Shown piece by piece: positions 20,530 to 33,100 of a stretch of 64,000 nt of DNA. Under the pieces are notes generated by a model, which saw only the letters and a program-made list of their open reading frames with translations, had not been told where the DNA came from and did no database searches. This stretch comes from Bactericera cockerelli (lineage: Eukaryota; Arthropoda; Insecta; Hemiptera; Triozidae). Where the stretch lies: contig CM044967.1 in the NCBI GenBank assembly GCA_024516035.1, forward strand, positions 21,573,948 to 21,637,947, given 5' to 3'. Numbering within the stretch: position 1 is the stretch's first letter; each line of letters opens with the position of its first letter. Made by a program: the position numbers and the translations under genes.

Positions 20530-21640
20530 TTTTTTTTCTTCTTTTTTACACTTTATTAATTGGACATATTACAACACAGATAATTACAAATTAATATACA
20601 ATATCTGAGAAGTAAAAAGAAAAAAAAATAAAGAAAAAAATATATACAGGGTGAGCATAAAGTCTCACCCCACCCCCCGTATCTCGAGAATGGCTGAAAA
20701 TACAAGAAAACGCAAAAACCCGTATTCCTTATTTTTTAGGGGGATTAATTTTCAGCCAAAAATTTTTTGCCTACACGGCCCCAGTCAGGCTGGGCATGGA
20801 CCAACTTTAAAATCTTAAATAGAATGGTACGTCTTGTGGCACACTGTTTTAAAGGTCTCATAAAGAGAAATTCATTACAATAAATTTCAGTGAGCTACAA
20901 CTTACCGTTCTCGAGATACAGGGTCGAACGTCCTGCGTAATATCCATATATTTTGACCTATATCTCGTTAACCGTAAATTATAGAAAAATGAAATTTTTT
21001 GATAATAACTCCTAATGACAAGCCCTGTCGAAAAAATTATAACTCGACATAGTCTCTTGATATTAGTTTCTGGTCGGTTTCGTCAGCCAGCCGGACGAAA
21101 AGTCCGAAAAAATTTAACGAAAAAACAAATCCAGTTTTAACTTGTTCGAAAGTTCTTGCCATAAGGAGTTATTATCAACAAATTTCATTTTTCTGGAATT
21201 TACGGTCAACGAGTTATAGGTCAAAATATACGGATATTACGCAGGACGTCCGACCCTGTATCTCAAGAACGGTAAGTTGTAGCTCACTAAAATTTGTTGT
21301 AATGAACTTCTCTTTATGAGACCTTTAAAACAATATGCCACAAGACGTACCATTCTATTTAAGATTTTAAAGTTGGTCCATGCCAAGCCCGACTGGGGCC
21401 GTGTAGGCAAATTTTTTTTTGGCTGAAAATTAATCCCCCTAAAAACTAAGTAATACGGGTTTTTGCATTTTCTTGTATTTTTAGCCATTCTCGAGATACG
21501 GGGGGTGGGGTGAGACTTTATGCTCACCCTGTATACATAATACTCGTATATGTCCTATTTACAGAGCGGGGTTATTGCCTTTGGCAATCTCTTCCACCCA
21601 ACCCACCTAAAATGAAAGGCCTCATTGCCATACTCTTTGA
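20530..21640 (-). mobile_element. LINE-type 3' tail (hairpin copy 4), split by a MITE
   Basis: On the - strand, GGTGGAAGAGATTGCC AAA GGCAATAACCCCGC lies at about 21566-21600 and TAGGACATATACGAG follows. The tail is then interrupted by the MITE at 20647-21531 and resumes to about 20530 (AT-rich, ending in ATTAATAAAGTG, a polyadenylation-like signal). No coding part is attached. Confidence 0.55.
20647..21531. mobile_element. 885-bp palindromic MITE, TA target site
   Basis: The ends are CAGGGTGAGCATAAAGTCTC and its reverse complement, flanked by TA. Almost the whole element is an imperfect inverted repeat: arms of roughly 400 bp (e.g. GAAAATACAAGAAAACGCAA at the left, the reverse at about 21460) meet around 21035-21130. 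There is no transposase. A second copy of almost the same length is at 41315-42198, and a decayed half copy at 37640-37860. The TA target and CAGGGTG ends suggest mobilisation by a Tc1/mariner-type transposase (inference). Confidence 0.85.
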
Positions 21641-22394
21641 GCAGGGTGATAGACCCAGAAAAGGTGCTGTAGTCCATTTATGTTTGCAGGTAATTTGGCA
21701 CTAAAAAACCTTCAGAACTACCTTTGCATATATCATTATCAATCAGCAAAAAATCTTTTCTTGTAATGAGTGTATTTTTTTCAAGTAGGTATACCAAATA
21801 AATAAATCCTCTTTCCCTCTTACACTTTTTATGAGGAGTTGGTATTTTTTACCCTTAAATACATATTTTTTACCCTCCTCTCCGAATAATTTCAATCTAG
21901 TTACGCGTATATAAATAATGACCCCATCTTATATCGCCGTCGGCGCAAGAAACAACACCCTAAGTTTCGTTTTCAATTCAGTTAGGGCCTTTTCGTTATG
22001 AATACCTAATATCCATAGAAGATCCGTCATTTTGTGTTATATCCCTTACTCTTTTTTGCTACGACCCTTTTCAAAAACCTTTTGTTCATCTACATTGGTT
22101 TACTCTTAAGATAGCTATTTTGACAGACGAAAACAAATTGGTGTTGGTTTTTTCTTTGATGGTTTAAATTTATTTAATTATTAAGGCTTTATTGTAACAC
22201 CATTATTTTGAATAAATCTAAAGAAAAATATAAAAGAAGATAGAGCCATATTATAGGTGCTTCCATTTGTCAATTGCTTTTGAGACCAGGTTAATTTATT
22301 GATTTGATAAAGATGTTAAATCTTATTTTTTAAGATTTGACTCTGATGTGAGTCTGAGTTACTTAGCTCAGACAGTGAATCTACGAGTATGAGT
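21641..22394. other. intergenic, no gene seen
   Basis: AT-rich, with no recognisable protein or repeat. Confidence 0.45.
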
Positions 22395-22585
22395 GTTAAA
22401 TAATGGAAGGCACTTGCTGGTACGATTCCCAGCGAATTGGGGGGAAAACCCCCGTCCTGAATACTTCAAATCAGGACGTACATCAAAATTAAAATCAACT
22501 GGTCACAATAGATGTAAATAGAGGTCGGTGTGATAATTGGTGCTTCCCTCGTGGAACTCCAACCAGTCTATAATAAAAATAGCCT
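22395..22585 (+). mobile_element. tRNA-derived SINE, family A, 3' body
   Basis: GCTGGTACGATTCCCAGCGA, AAAACCCCCGTCCTGAATAC, TTCAAATCAGGACGT and CAACTGGTCACAATAGATGT match 57290-57480. The tRNA head is missing. Confidence 0.7.
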
Positions 22586-23335
22586 TAGCTGTTGAAAATT
22601 TGAGTTGGATATACATTTAAAACTTCCATTTCAAAGAGTAAAATGAAACCTTTTAAGCTTGCTCTAATCCTCATATTATTTGCTCAAGTAACTGAAATCA
22701 CATCAACGTGGCCACTAAACACTCAAAGCTAGAGTTTGAACATGTAGCTAAGAATTTATCATAAGTTTTTAGCATCATAAGATTCACAACCCTCCAGCAT
22801 ATTGGGATGGCAATATTGAAAAGAATTATTTTTGGAATCTGAAATAAAATAGGTTGTACTTAAATACCTGTTATAATAGCATTTTCTCTAAATTTCTAGC
22901 GAGGATATCTGACGCTCGTGATAGCATAGGTATAAACATGAGCATCATGCTATTGGTGAATTCTATCTCCGCCTTTCAGAAAGCAACCCTATGAAATATT
23001 ACAATGTGGGAGGAAAAATCATCCCCTTCGTATTTTCCAAGAGCTTCATCACAGTTTCAAAAAAGTGCTCACTAGACATCAATCTTCCAACAAGTTGAAC
23101 TTGTCGAAAACTTGGGAATATACTTTTTGTTTTTTTTTTTTTTTCAACAGTGTTTAATCCTTCGATCGGTTACTTCGTAAAGTGTATGTCACGATACCAA
23201 TACTTACCTTTTACTCTAGTCTAATGGAGATATTCTTGGATTTACATTTCAACTGACTCGGTAAGTGTTGACTTTTTTTCATGATTTAATAAAGATTCCA
23301 GCCTGACTTACCTCGAATCAAAGTCTTGAGTATTT
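22586..23335. other. intergenic, no gene seen
   Basis: AT-rich sequence without recognisable features. Confidence 0.4.
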
Positions 23336-25651
23336 TACTTCCGAGAAATTTCAAATATTAGAAATAAGTATTGTGTTTGTTTTTGAAAAAAAAAAACATA
23401 TTTTTGCTCCGATTTTTTTAGTTCTTTCTTTTTACTGAATTTTTCGTACTTTCAAAATTATCATAGGGTTTCTTTTAATGCGACCAGACTAAGAATTACC
23501 TACGAAATATTCTTGTAAGACTTTATATTTTTTTAACATACTTGAATATGAATAATTGAATATACTACGAAATAGTTTGATTGATTCAATGATAAATCTT
23601 AGATACAATACACAAGCATTATCATTCTTTGGTACTTGAAGGTTTTTTTTTCATTCGAGACAAAAAAGAAAAATACACTGCCAATTATGGACACCATACT
23701 TAACATTATACACTCTTTTGGCAATTTTGAGATTTTAGACTCAATCACTTTTAACTCCAAAATAGCTGAACTTCAAAAAGATTTTTTTTCAAATAGCAAA
23801 AATTTGTATCGGGAAGTTGTAGACCTTATTTTTGCACTTTTTTGTCCAAAATTTTGGCTTTTTACAATACAAAAACACTAATACGCACTTACATGCAAAA
23901 TTTCATCAAAACCGGGTGTACCGTATAAGCGTATAAGTAAAAAGTAAGTGGTCAGACGCATGATCTCTATCACCAAGAACATTGATGAAATGGGACCATT
24001 TAAAATACGTATCCTATATGTGTACAACATTTCGTAGAAATCCGTTCAATAGTTTCTAAGATTTGCGCGACTGTAGTTAACAGACAAACATAAAACAAAA
24101 GTTGCTCAGGAGGTTATGAAACGTCCAGATATATGATTTTTTTCTGTGTCTCCACTAAGCTGTAGTTCTGGACTCTCCACTAAGTTATAATTGACTAAGC
24201 TGTTGTATTTCTGGGTCTCCACTAAGCTGTAGTTCTAGACTCTCCACTAAGTTATAATTCACTAAGCTGTTGTATTTCTGTGTCTCCACTAAGCTGTAGT
24301 TCTGGACTCTCCACTAAGTTATAATTCACTAAGCTGTTGTATTTCTGTGTCTCCACTAAGCTGTAGTTCTGGACTCTCCACTAAGTTATAATTCACTAAG
24401 CTGTTGTATTTCTGTGTCTCCACTAAGCTGTAGTTCTAGACTCTCCACTAAGTTATAATTCACTAAGCTGTTGTATTTCTGTGTCTCCACTAAGCTGTAG
24501 TTCTGGACTCTCCACTAAGTTATAATTCTGCCGTCTCCACAGAATTGTAGTTCTGGCGTCTTCACTAAAGCTATGTTTTTGAGTCATTTTGAGTCATTAG
24601 ATTTTCCAGCAGTGATCATGTTGTACGATTTCGAAAGTGGTAATCGCTTTATCTATTGGTAGATTTATATTTTTATAAACTAAAAATGCCTGAAATGTGA
24701 AACAATTACCTTATGTCGAGAGTAAGAGAAGTAATTTTCCATGAATTGGTTCTTTTCCTTATTGTTTGTGATAACACAAGTTCACAGAGTTACCTCCAAC
24801 AATGTCCGATGACTCAGTTACTAATGTTAAAATAAATTACTCAAATAGTGAAAAGTTATTGACTATAATTTACATCAAAGATAACCCCCTGACGTCAAAA
24901 TGCATTACCAAGGTGGCTACACTGGCTAGTCTTGCTCCTGAACACAAAATCACAGTCACGTCTGTCAAACTTTAACGTTAACAATAAAGTGAATGACATG
25001 AAAAAAAAAAAAAACACTGCCAATTATGGACACAATACTTCCTCATGATGTTTCACATTGTAAACAAATGCCAATTTTGAGATTCTCCAAAACGACTGAA
25101 CCGATTTTCTTCAAACTTGTTTTATATGGTAGAATATTGTTTTTTCTACATTCTAGATTCCACAAAAAATTCTGTATCGGCAAGTTGCGGTCCATATTTT
25201 TTTACTTTTTTGTCCAAAATTTCGGATTTTCTTAAATATCAGAGTCAAATTATAATTAATTTAAAAATAAATATAAATAGCCTATGTTAAAAAATAATAT
25301 GCATGTACATTGTATACATACACAATTTCATAAAAATCGGGTGAACCGTTTACGAGATATAAGCGTTTAAGTAAAAAGTTAGTGGTCAGGCGCATGGTCT
25401 CTTTCACCCAGAACCGCTAGTAAGAATTCGACGATTTCATCAAAATCCGTTCAGTAGTTTCTGAAATTTGCGCGTTACAAGGTATCGTTTTGACAGACCG
25501 ACAGACGGACACAAAACCAAATTTGCTCAGTAGGTTATGAAACGTCCAGAAATATGAAAAAAATTGAAATCGGAGCAAAGAAATATTTTTTTTTTACAAA
25601 AACGAACACAATACTTCCGATTTCTAATATTAGAAATTTCTCGGAAGTAAA
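23336..25651. mobile_element. long inverted-repeat element with ACTTCCGA ends
   Basis: The left end (ACTTCCGAGAAATTTCAAAT, then AGTATTGTGTTTGTTTTTG and TTTTTGCTCCGATTT) is the reverse complement of the right end (AATCGGAGCAAAG ... CTTCCGATTTCTAATATTAG). Each end is itself a hairpin. The inside holds two copies of a body starting ACTGCCAATTATGGACAC (about 23678 and 25015). Each copy runs through GGTTATGAAACGTCCAGA (about 24112 and 25537). The 67-bp minisatellite sits between the copies. Related units lie at 52805, 53883-55750 and 63165. No transposase frame seen. Confidence 0.65.
24149..24580. repeat. 67-bp minisatellite, 6 copies
   Basis: TCTCCACTAAGCTGTAGTTC starts at 24149, 24216, 24283, 24350, 24417 and 24484, an exact 67-bp step. 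A degenerate seventh unit reads CGTCTCCACAGAATTGTAGT. Each unit contains three CACTAAG boxes, so it grew from a roughly 22-bp sub-repeat. Units differ by only one or two bases, implying recent expansion or homogenisation. Confidence 0.95.
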
Positions 25652-25861
25652 ATCTCAAGGTGCAATTAAATTGCTCATTTTGTATTCAATCCATCGACCT
25701 CAGATGAATGATTTTATTGGTATATAATATTGATATACATTGCATTTAGGTCTTGTCACTCCTCGTTCTAAATAAATTTTGCATACATATTAAATTATTA
25801 TAATGACTTTATTAAATTTAATCGTATAATTATTTTTACAATTGCTTAAGAAGTAAGTAGT

Positions 25862-26200
25862 CACCGTACATTTTCTACTCTGTATCTTGATTTTCCGGGC
25901 TTTGCTCATACCTCGTGAGGAAAAATCTATAGTTCCTTGTGAGCAGCGACCGGTGGCAAAATTATGGGTTAAAATGAGATAAAATGTCCTATAATTCTAC
26001 GCTATCCACAAAGAAACACGTATACTATTCACATATTTATGAGAGTCGTCGTGTCACGTGTGAAATAGTGTCATTTAATGCCAAATCATTTCCTGTAATT
26101 AAAGGCTTCCATGACCCCTTGATTATTTGGAACGATTGTTTGTTTCTTACCAAGAAATCCTTCAGTTTAGAAAATATATTTTTTGTATGGTAGATAGCCG
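25862..26200 (+). mobile_element. SINE family B, 5'-truncated
   Basis: CCGGGCTTTGCTCATACCTC GTGAGG, GAGCAGCGACCGGTGGCAAA and TTCTACGCTATCCACAAAGA match the body at 27900-28080. The tRNA-like head is not present. Confidence 0.55.
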
Positions 26201-26814
26201 CCATACCACTGAACTGCCAAGACTCCCCGCAACTTTAAAAGCATTTTGTCTCATTTCTCTTTCTACTTGCGTGTTGTTTGAAAGAGTATTTTCTTGACCC
26301 TTTAATGTACCCTCCCCAGTCACAACCATTTTTCTTTGGAAACTTTCATTTTGTATAATATCGCCTGTAAGGCATCAGTAGAACTCAAAGATGATAAGTT
26401 TAAACACATAAAATACACAAAAAGAAATACGAAACAATATTGAATATTATTTATGACTCTCTAAGATATTTTTTTCTACACTTTGAGTGAGTACCTACTT
26501 CTCTTTGGGAACTCTCAAAGTTTTACTGATTGCAAAGGTTCACTTAATAAATAAAAATAATACCTAAAGATAGTACCACGTATAATAATAATATTGTGTT
26601 TTCTGGGTGGGGGACTATAAACAGAGAGTAGACCAGCAGTCTAGCTGGGGTACTATAAATAGGGAGGAGACCAGCATTGACTTGGTTCTGGGGGCCCTTG
26701 TCAATTATTAGCCTCCTTGTAAAGACAGTGGTAGAAGTTCTGAGTCATTCCTCCACTGTCTGGCTACCATCGTTCATGATGACGCCACCCTATGATGATT
26801 GTGTTTATGATTAC
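26201..26814. other. intergenic, no gene seen
   Basis: A short CATACCACTGAACTGCCAAG piece at about 26200-26225 resembles a reversed SINE head. GACTATAAACAGAGAGTAGA / TACTATAAATAGGGAGGAGA at 26607 and 26651 is a local 44-bp tandem duplication (GACCAGCA shared). Confidence 0.45.
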
Positions 26815-27090
26815 ACTAGCCGTTTGCCCGTGCTTTGCAACGGGACTAAATTTCAAATTTACTAAGGCATGGCCGTACTGCTGGACAGCAATGCCTTTTT
26901 GAACTTTTTATAATTTTTCTGGACAAAACGATAATGGTTTTGGGGGGGTCAATTCTGAGACATTTTTCGCTATCTCTTACCGTTTTGGCTAAACAACTCC
27001 GGACAAACAAACAAACATAGGTAGGTAGGTAGGTAGGTAGGTAGGTAGGTAGGTAGGTAGTCCTTTTTTCTTGTTTTATATATAGAGATT
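26815..27090 (+). mobile_element. short retroelement-like repeat with (TAGG)n
   Basis: ACTAGCCGTTTGCCCGTGCT TTGC, AAGGCATGGCCGTACTGCTG and CAACTCCGGACAAACAAACA are followed by a (TAGG)11 tract at 27018-27061 and a terminal TTTATATATAGAGAT. This layout is that of widespread arthropod RTE-derived short elements with a microsatellite near the end. It is related to 7415-7740 through the GGCATGGCCGT core. Confidence 0.6.
27018..27061. repeat. (TAGG)11 microsatellite
   Basis: Eleven uninterrupted TAGG units near the 3' end of the surrounding retroelement-like repeat. Confidence 0.95.
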
Positions 27091-27373
27091 ACATAGTTAC
27101 AAACATATATGTATAATATAGCACATAGGAAAATAAATATAGTGAGACATGCAGTCTCACCTTAATATTTACACAGACTTGTCACACTAAGTTACCCAGT
27201 ATAGTATGGGTCTCTTGTTTTTGTGACATGTGTAAGTACACAAAAAGAAGTACCTACAATTTACTATAGCAATCGATCTTTTGGGCTGATGTTATGTGTG
27301 TGTCTTGCTGGTAGTTATTTTTGTAGTCGGTGGTTCTTCTGAATAGGTTTTCTGATATCGTACCATGACCCAA

Positions 27374-27567
27374 CATTATTATTATTGTACAACACTTTAT
27401 TAGATATAAATGGACATTATGTAGGTACATACAAATAATTGTTTTAACGATGAAAAAAATAGAAACAATATATACAATAAAAATGAAAAAGAATAGAAAA
27501 TATATAAAAACATTTGTCCTAACTAAAGGGCGGGTTATTGCCTATGGCAATCTCTTCCACCCAACCA
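27374..27567 (-). mobile_element. LINE-type 3' tail with conserved hairpin (copy 5)
   Basis: On the - strand, GGTTGGGTGGAAGAG ATTGCC ATA GGCAAT AACCCGCCC and CTTTAGTTAGGACAAATG. The tail runs to a (TAA)n end at about 27374 (TTATTATTATTG on the + strand). No coding region is attached. Confidence 0.65.
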
Positions 27568-27827
27568 ACATTCATTAAGCACGTGTTATTTGACCTGCTT
27601 ACTTCCCATGTAAGTAGTTATGCAGTGGGGAATACTAAGATTTTTATGGTAAAGTATAGAACAATCTTTACTAATCAATGGTTGTGGATAATAAATTATT
27701 ACTCATTATCTATTCAGCTGCAATGAATTTTAGTTTTGTTCTCTAATTCATCCGAATTTCAAGGGTATACTCACTGTAGTAATACTAATACTACAAAAAT
27801 AATACTAATACCAAAATAGTCACCGTG

Positions 27828-28115
27828 GCAGAGTGAGTTAGCGCGCTAGGCATTGCACGCACGGTGACCTAGGTTCGATCCCCAGCGGGGCAAGAATTTT
27901 TCTGCTCTGTACTTACATGTTCGGGGCCCACTCATACCTCGTGAGAAAAATGAGTAGTTACTTGTATGAGTAACGACCAGTGGCGGCATTACCAGAGTAA
28001 AAAGAAATTAATGTAATAGAATAATTTGAAAGTAAAGGAGACTCTTAGTAATGCTGCGCTACCCACAAAAATTGTGAAGAGGCCTTTCTGCTTCACCACA
28101 TATAAAATCATACAT
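27828..28115 (+). mobile_element. tRNA-derived SINE, family B, full length
   Basis: The tRNA-like head is GTCACCGTGGCAGAGTGAGT TAGC (box A region) and GACCTAGGTTCGATCCCCAG (box B). The body has ACTCATACCTCGTGAG, AGTAACGACCAGTGGCGGCA and TGCGCTACCCACAAAAATTG. Reversed and truncated copies lie at 51700 and 25862. Confidence 0.8.
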
Positions 28116-28168
28116 ACTAATACTACAAAAAGGTAAAAATGGAATGCGTCATTGCGTGCCTTGAATTA

Positions 28169-28390
28169 AGGGTTGGGTGGAAGAGATTACCATGGGCAAA
28201 GTAACCGTGCCCTTTAGTTAGGACATCTGTATATATTGTATCTATGTTGTTTATCTCTTTTAATTTCCTTATCCCTATAATAAGGAAAGTATTGTATTTC
28301 TTGTTTATAATGTTCTCAATTTTGTATTTAATTTAAAGTGACGATGCCGTAACTGGCGAAATGGCCATCTGAAAATAAATAATTAAGTAA
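28169..28390 (+). mobile_element. LINE-type 3' tail with conserved hairpin (copy 6)
   Basis: GGGTTGGGTGGAAGAGATTA CC ATG GGCAAAGTAACC, then CCCTTTAGTTAGGACATCTG. An embedded palindrome, TTTCCTTATCCCTATAATAA GGAAAG, follows at about 28268. The end is A-rich (AAATAAATAATTAAG). Near the end, GATGCCGTAACTGGCGAAAT resembles wording seen in LINE 3' UTRs. Confidence 0.6.
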
Positions 28391-29990
28391 AACAAAAAAA
28401 GCCAAAATAATGTTTTCTATCTTCAAATTATTTCGATGTTTATTTGTTTTACCAAGAGTTGTGTATAATTATAAGTTTTTCCTAAGAACTTATATATTTC
28501 ATTAATTTTTATCATTACTTGTTTGTACAATGTACACAAACATGTCCTATTAACAAAGAATTCAATAATAATAAGTTTTTCATACATTACTATGTATATC
28601 ATATGACTGTGTCGTCGTACTGGTGTTATGGCATATTCTGCCACTATTGCAAATTTGACATTCATGTAGTTCATGATAAATGTATAATTTTATTGAAAAA
28701 TTACATTAACTTCTTTAAAAATGTTCAAATATTATGCAACAACTACAAAATATTGGTGTTGCTGACACCACATTTTTTGCCTTGGAGCTAATTTAGTGGT
28801 GGATTTGCAATCGCACCTACATGAAGACTTATATAGTCTTTCGTGTTGGATTCTTTTATCATTCTAGTGACATTTAGATACTTCCCGCCAGAATTTGGAT
28901 CGTTCTTTTTACATAACTCTAGGGTATTTCTGTCTATTTGTAGTTTAATCTCAATTTCCTCAGAGTTTTATTTCAGTTTGTATGAGCTCAATATGACCCA
29001 AGTTTGTACCTATCTATAATGTTATGCAATAAAAGGTCGTAATTTTTGATGTGTCCAAAAACTAAACAAGAGACTCCAAGTATTTATAGTAGATACTCTG
29101 AAATTTTCAGCTCTATAGACAAAAATTACGACTTTTTCTGCGTTACAAACATACAAAGCCAGATAGATAGGGACAAATGTCGCTCAAGTAGGTGGACTCA
29201 CTTCGTTATTCTTCCTTCGCAAATAATTATATTCTAAAGAGGTTTGATTTTGAATAATACCTAGTCGTAAACTTTCTCATGGAGATGTCTGGAGATGTAA
29301 GACATGCGAAGCCGCCACTGTTTGGATCTAATTTACCAGAAGCTACTCAGCTGTGATGCTGATTGCTTCCTCAATTCCAAGCGCAGAGCCCATGAGAACC
29401 CCCACTCACCCCCACCCCGCGAATAGCAAATAATGCTGTAGTGATTTTCATCAAGCCATTAAGCAAGTTTGTAGCAGGCGACCCCGATACCAGTTGGGTT
29501 TAACTGCGTTGACTTTTAATTCGAAAGTTAGAGTTTCGATTTCTACTGTTGTGAACTGATCAAAAAAATATTTACTGAAAAAAATTGCTAAAAGCCTCTC
29601 TTTTAAATTAAAAAAGCTCAAAATTATTGAAGTATTTCAATTTCTTTTGAAATCCTTGGAAAATTTTAAAAAGAAAAATTAAATGTACACTTTAGGAAAA
29701 ACGATTTTCTTTCAAATGGCTCTATTATTGAAATTAATCTTATTTTACAGTTATTTTAAAAATCCTTAGCAAAATTTAAAAAAAGTACTTTTTAAATTTA
29801 CATTATAGGAGCAACTTTTAAATTTGTATTAATCTTCTTCGCCCATTTAAATTTGTATTATTCGTGTTCGCCTCTTCGTGGTGCACCCTGAAAACGCTGT
29901 ATGCGGTTAGTTGAACCAACAACATTTTTGGACGCCAAACTGTCTAATCAATCTCCTGGAGAATTTTTCATCATTTCATTGGACACATAA
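28391..29990. other. intergenic, no gene seen
   Basis: Open frames at 28423-28791 overlap on both strands and are AT-driven. A patch at 29580-29830 and 30280-30340 repeats TTTTAAAAATCCTTAGCAAAA-like wording, an old diffuse repeat. No gene recognised. Confidence 0.45.
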
Positions 29991-29994
29991 TTAT

Positions 29995-30185
29995 TGGGTG
30001 TTAGAGATTGCCGCAGGCAATAACCGCGCCCTTTAGTTAGGACTGTTAGGACCTTATTAGTATTACTTTCTTATTAATTTATTTTTCAAACAATTTTATC
30101 TTTTTTTTTCTTGGTTTTATACTGTAAATATTGTAGATTAGTTTGTTCTCCTCATAAAGATTTCTATAAAGATAAAAAAATAATA
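29995..30185 (+). mobile_element. LINE-type 3' tail with conserved hairpin (copy 7)
   Basis: GGGTGTTAGAGATTGCC GCA GGCAATAACCGCGCCC, then TTTAGTTAGGACTGTTAGGA. It ends in AAAGATAAAAAAATAATA. The stem is intact (ATTGCC/GGCAAT) with a different loop from the other copies. Confidence 0.6.
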
Positions 30186-33100
30186 TCTGCCTTTTTTGCT
30201 TACTCTAAATAAAAGTGAAAATTGTCCGGTGAAAAGTGAAAATCCATTTTATCTCCGGCTACGGTCAGAATACGGTCAAATATAATCTTTTTGTAAATGT
30301 ATTTTTAAAATACTTAGTAAAATTTTAAAAATAGATCTTCAAATGTACTTTATTATAGGAATATCTTCTAGGAGAAATTAAATTCAAAATCCCAAACCAT
30401 AGATTAAAACGACACCCTGCCCTTCTTTTTGAACCACCAAATCTGAATATCAAATCCCCTATCGCATTAGCTATGATTCTATACAATGAAAAATAGAAAA
30501 GCCACAATTATTTCTGTAGAATTTAATATCTACCACAAAATTCCTTTGTCAGTTATTGCATGCCAAAATGGTTTTAAATTTGGTGTGTGTAGACACTGTA
30601 GACAGTACTTGAAAAAAAAGATCGATTTTCTTTTAAATTATTGAATTGATTCTTTTTGTTGAACATTTTTCAACACATCAACATGGTGTCATTCAAAAAT
30701 GAAATATTAATGGAACATATTCTGAATACACGAAACCATTGCTGACAAAATGAGCGATAAATGTGTCCGAAACCCAGAACAGGATGAAATCATTGGTATA
30801 AAAAAGCACCATAAGAACGTGTAAACAGAAAAATCCAAAAAGGCTTTATAAGATTTTTTCGCGTTCGTTTTTCGTAGTTTTGATGGCAGAAATTGCTTTT
30901 TCTAGTTCTTATTTTTTAAAACTAGTATAATGTTGAAATTATTTAAAAAAATACATCACCTTTTAATTATAGGAAAAAAGATAAAGCCCCTATTACTCAT
31001 CTATTTAAATGGGATACATTTATCCTAAGATCTAAGGTAGAAGATTTTTTACAGATGTACATCAGTTATACGTCCCAAAAAAGCTTTATCAAAGCTAATA
31101 TTAGGCACATGCTTCTCTGTAAACGTATTTTAATTTATATTTTTGCAAGACTTGAAAAAATATTATAATAAAACCGATCACAAGCAATGTAGATGTTGTT
31201 GAGGCGGCGTATTACAAGAACAAGATGGGTTGAGAAGAAATTAAATGAAGCTATCCGACGATTTAAGAGGACATCTACGTCTGAGAATAATAACAATACA
31301 AACAAGTCTGGTAGGTTTTTAATTTGATCAGACCTAACAACTTTAACGCAATCATAGGAGAGCGTAAACAACGAAGGATATCACGCATTTCATACTTAGA
31401 GGAAATCAAAGAACGATTTGCCAACTATAGTCAGCTCAAGGCAGGTACACTGTGTTTCCTAGAGTGACGACTTTAGAACATGAAGACTATGAAGAGGTAG
31501 AATATTCACACTTCAGATCGATTTTCAGAAAAGCAGAGAGAAGTTTTGCACACAATATGGAGAAAAATGTCCCAGGTCTTGCGATTCATTATTATCTCTT
31601 TTTTTTCATTACCACGAGCAAGAAAACTCCCATCAATAAAATTGTAAGTCCCTCCCGACTCCCGACTCATAAATCCCGGCAAAGTGTCTGGACCCCGTGG
31701 GGTGAGAAAAAAATACGTCTTGGTCGTCAACCTACACACCCGAACCTCTCGTAAAAATCTTTCAAAAATCCTTGGCAAGTTTTTACGTTTTCATGAGAAT
31801 TCATATTTATTTAATAATTACTATTAGCTACTATTACCAAGTGTAAGTACATTTATTTAATTTTTTTCTTCCATTTCATGAGAACTTGAAGTTAGCTTCT
31901 GTTTTCAAAAACAGTACAAACAGAAAAGTGAGAAGTTCTTGTACTACACCTACATTAACATCAGTATCAAAAGCAGAAGTTGTAATTTTGTGAACTCTTA
32001 TGAGACCTTAATATTAATGATTTTCCCATATCAATGTTTTTGATACAGTTTATCTATTGTTCCTCTTTCAAGGGTTATTTTCCTTTGACGAGATAATATA
32101 GTTGAAGGAAAATAAACATCGAGTGTTTAATTTATTTTTTTAATTTAATTGTTTATTTATGTCATATTTTTACAATACATTATACATAAATTACATAATA
32201 AAACTAAAATATTTATGACTGTTAACTTATACATATTTTTTAAGAAGTCCCCATCAAAAGACTTCTTTATCAAGTCGGAGTTTCCCAGTTTGCTTGAGAA
32301 ACTGCAGTTAATAGGGAAATTGCAGTTTTTTAAGGTTATAATGGCTTATAAAGAAATAGCCTAAGTTCTCACGCAAATAAATAGAAATATAAATAACAAG
32401 CCAAATGTTCTTATAAAATTGCCTGGAGACCATTACTCCCCCACCAGATGTAGCCAAGCTGGTTACAACAACAACAACAAAAAACATGAAAATGATTTTT
32501 TTTTGGTTCTTTGTTTAAAAAAAAGTTTATTATTTCAGCACAATCGTTTTCTTCGCGTTCACAGCAAATCCTCACAATGAAATAGGATTAAATAATAAAA
32601 TTATCATCAAACACTCCACAGTTCTACATTGTTTTGAACATTCGTATTTAACCTTTAATCTGCATGTAAAACATCACGTTAAATTAACCTTCATTTCCTC
32701 TCTTTGTCATATAATATCTAGTTAACGCTCAGGCAAATGTAATGAAATCATATCTTACCCCAAAGTGTAAAAAATATTTTCCGGTATTTGATTAAAGACA
32801 TAAAGATAAAATACACAGCTCGGGAAGGGGAAAGGGTTGGCAGCTAAGTGGTGTATTCACGCACGGTTGGATGAACTTATGAAATAATGTAACGCGAACA
32901 TTATTTAAAACTTTTCTTTAATTTCTCACACTTAAGTTGCGTTTTTATCCGTCCTTATCTTTTTGCAAGTTGTAAGAAGAATGGGAGCTGTGAACCATTT
33001 TCTAGATTTATTATTTGAATCATCAGCATCATTATCATTTTCATTATTACTTCCAACAAAATACTAATAATAATTAAGAAGAATCTTTAATGTTATGTGG

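Noticed and set aside
24149..24580. CRISPR-like array
   Set aside because: The 67-bp units are contiguous with no unique spacers, and the genome is eukaryotic; it is a minisatellite.
27828..27900. Functional tRNA gene
   Set aside because: Same reasoning: the head of SINE family B, with two more copies sharing the body.
28423..28791. Overlapping frames of 83 and 90 codons
   Set aside because: Both strands are open through the same AT-rich DNA, there are no recognisable motifs, and composition is that of the background.
31452..31778. Overlapping frames of about 90-100 codons
   Set aside because: Open on both strands and unrecognised, with no splice sites or conservation evidence visible.
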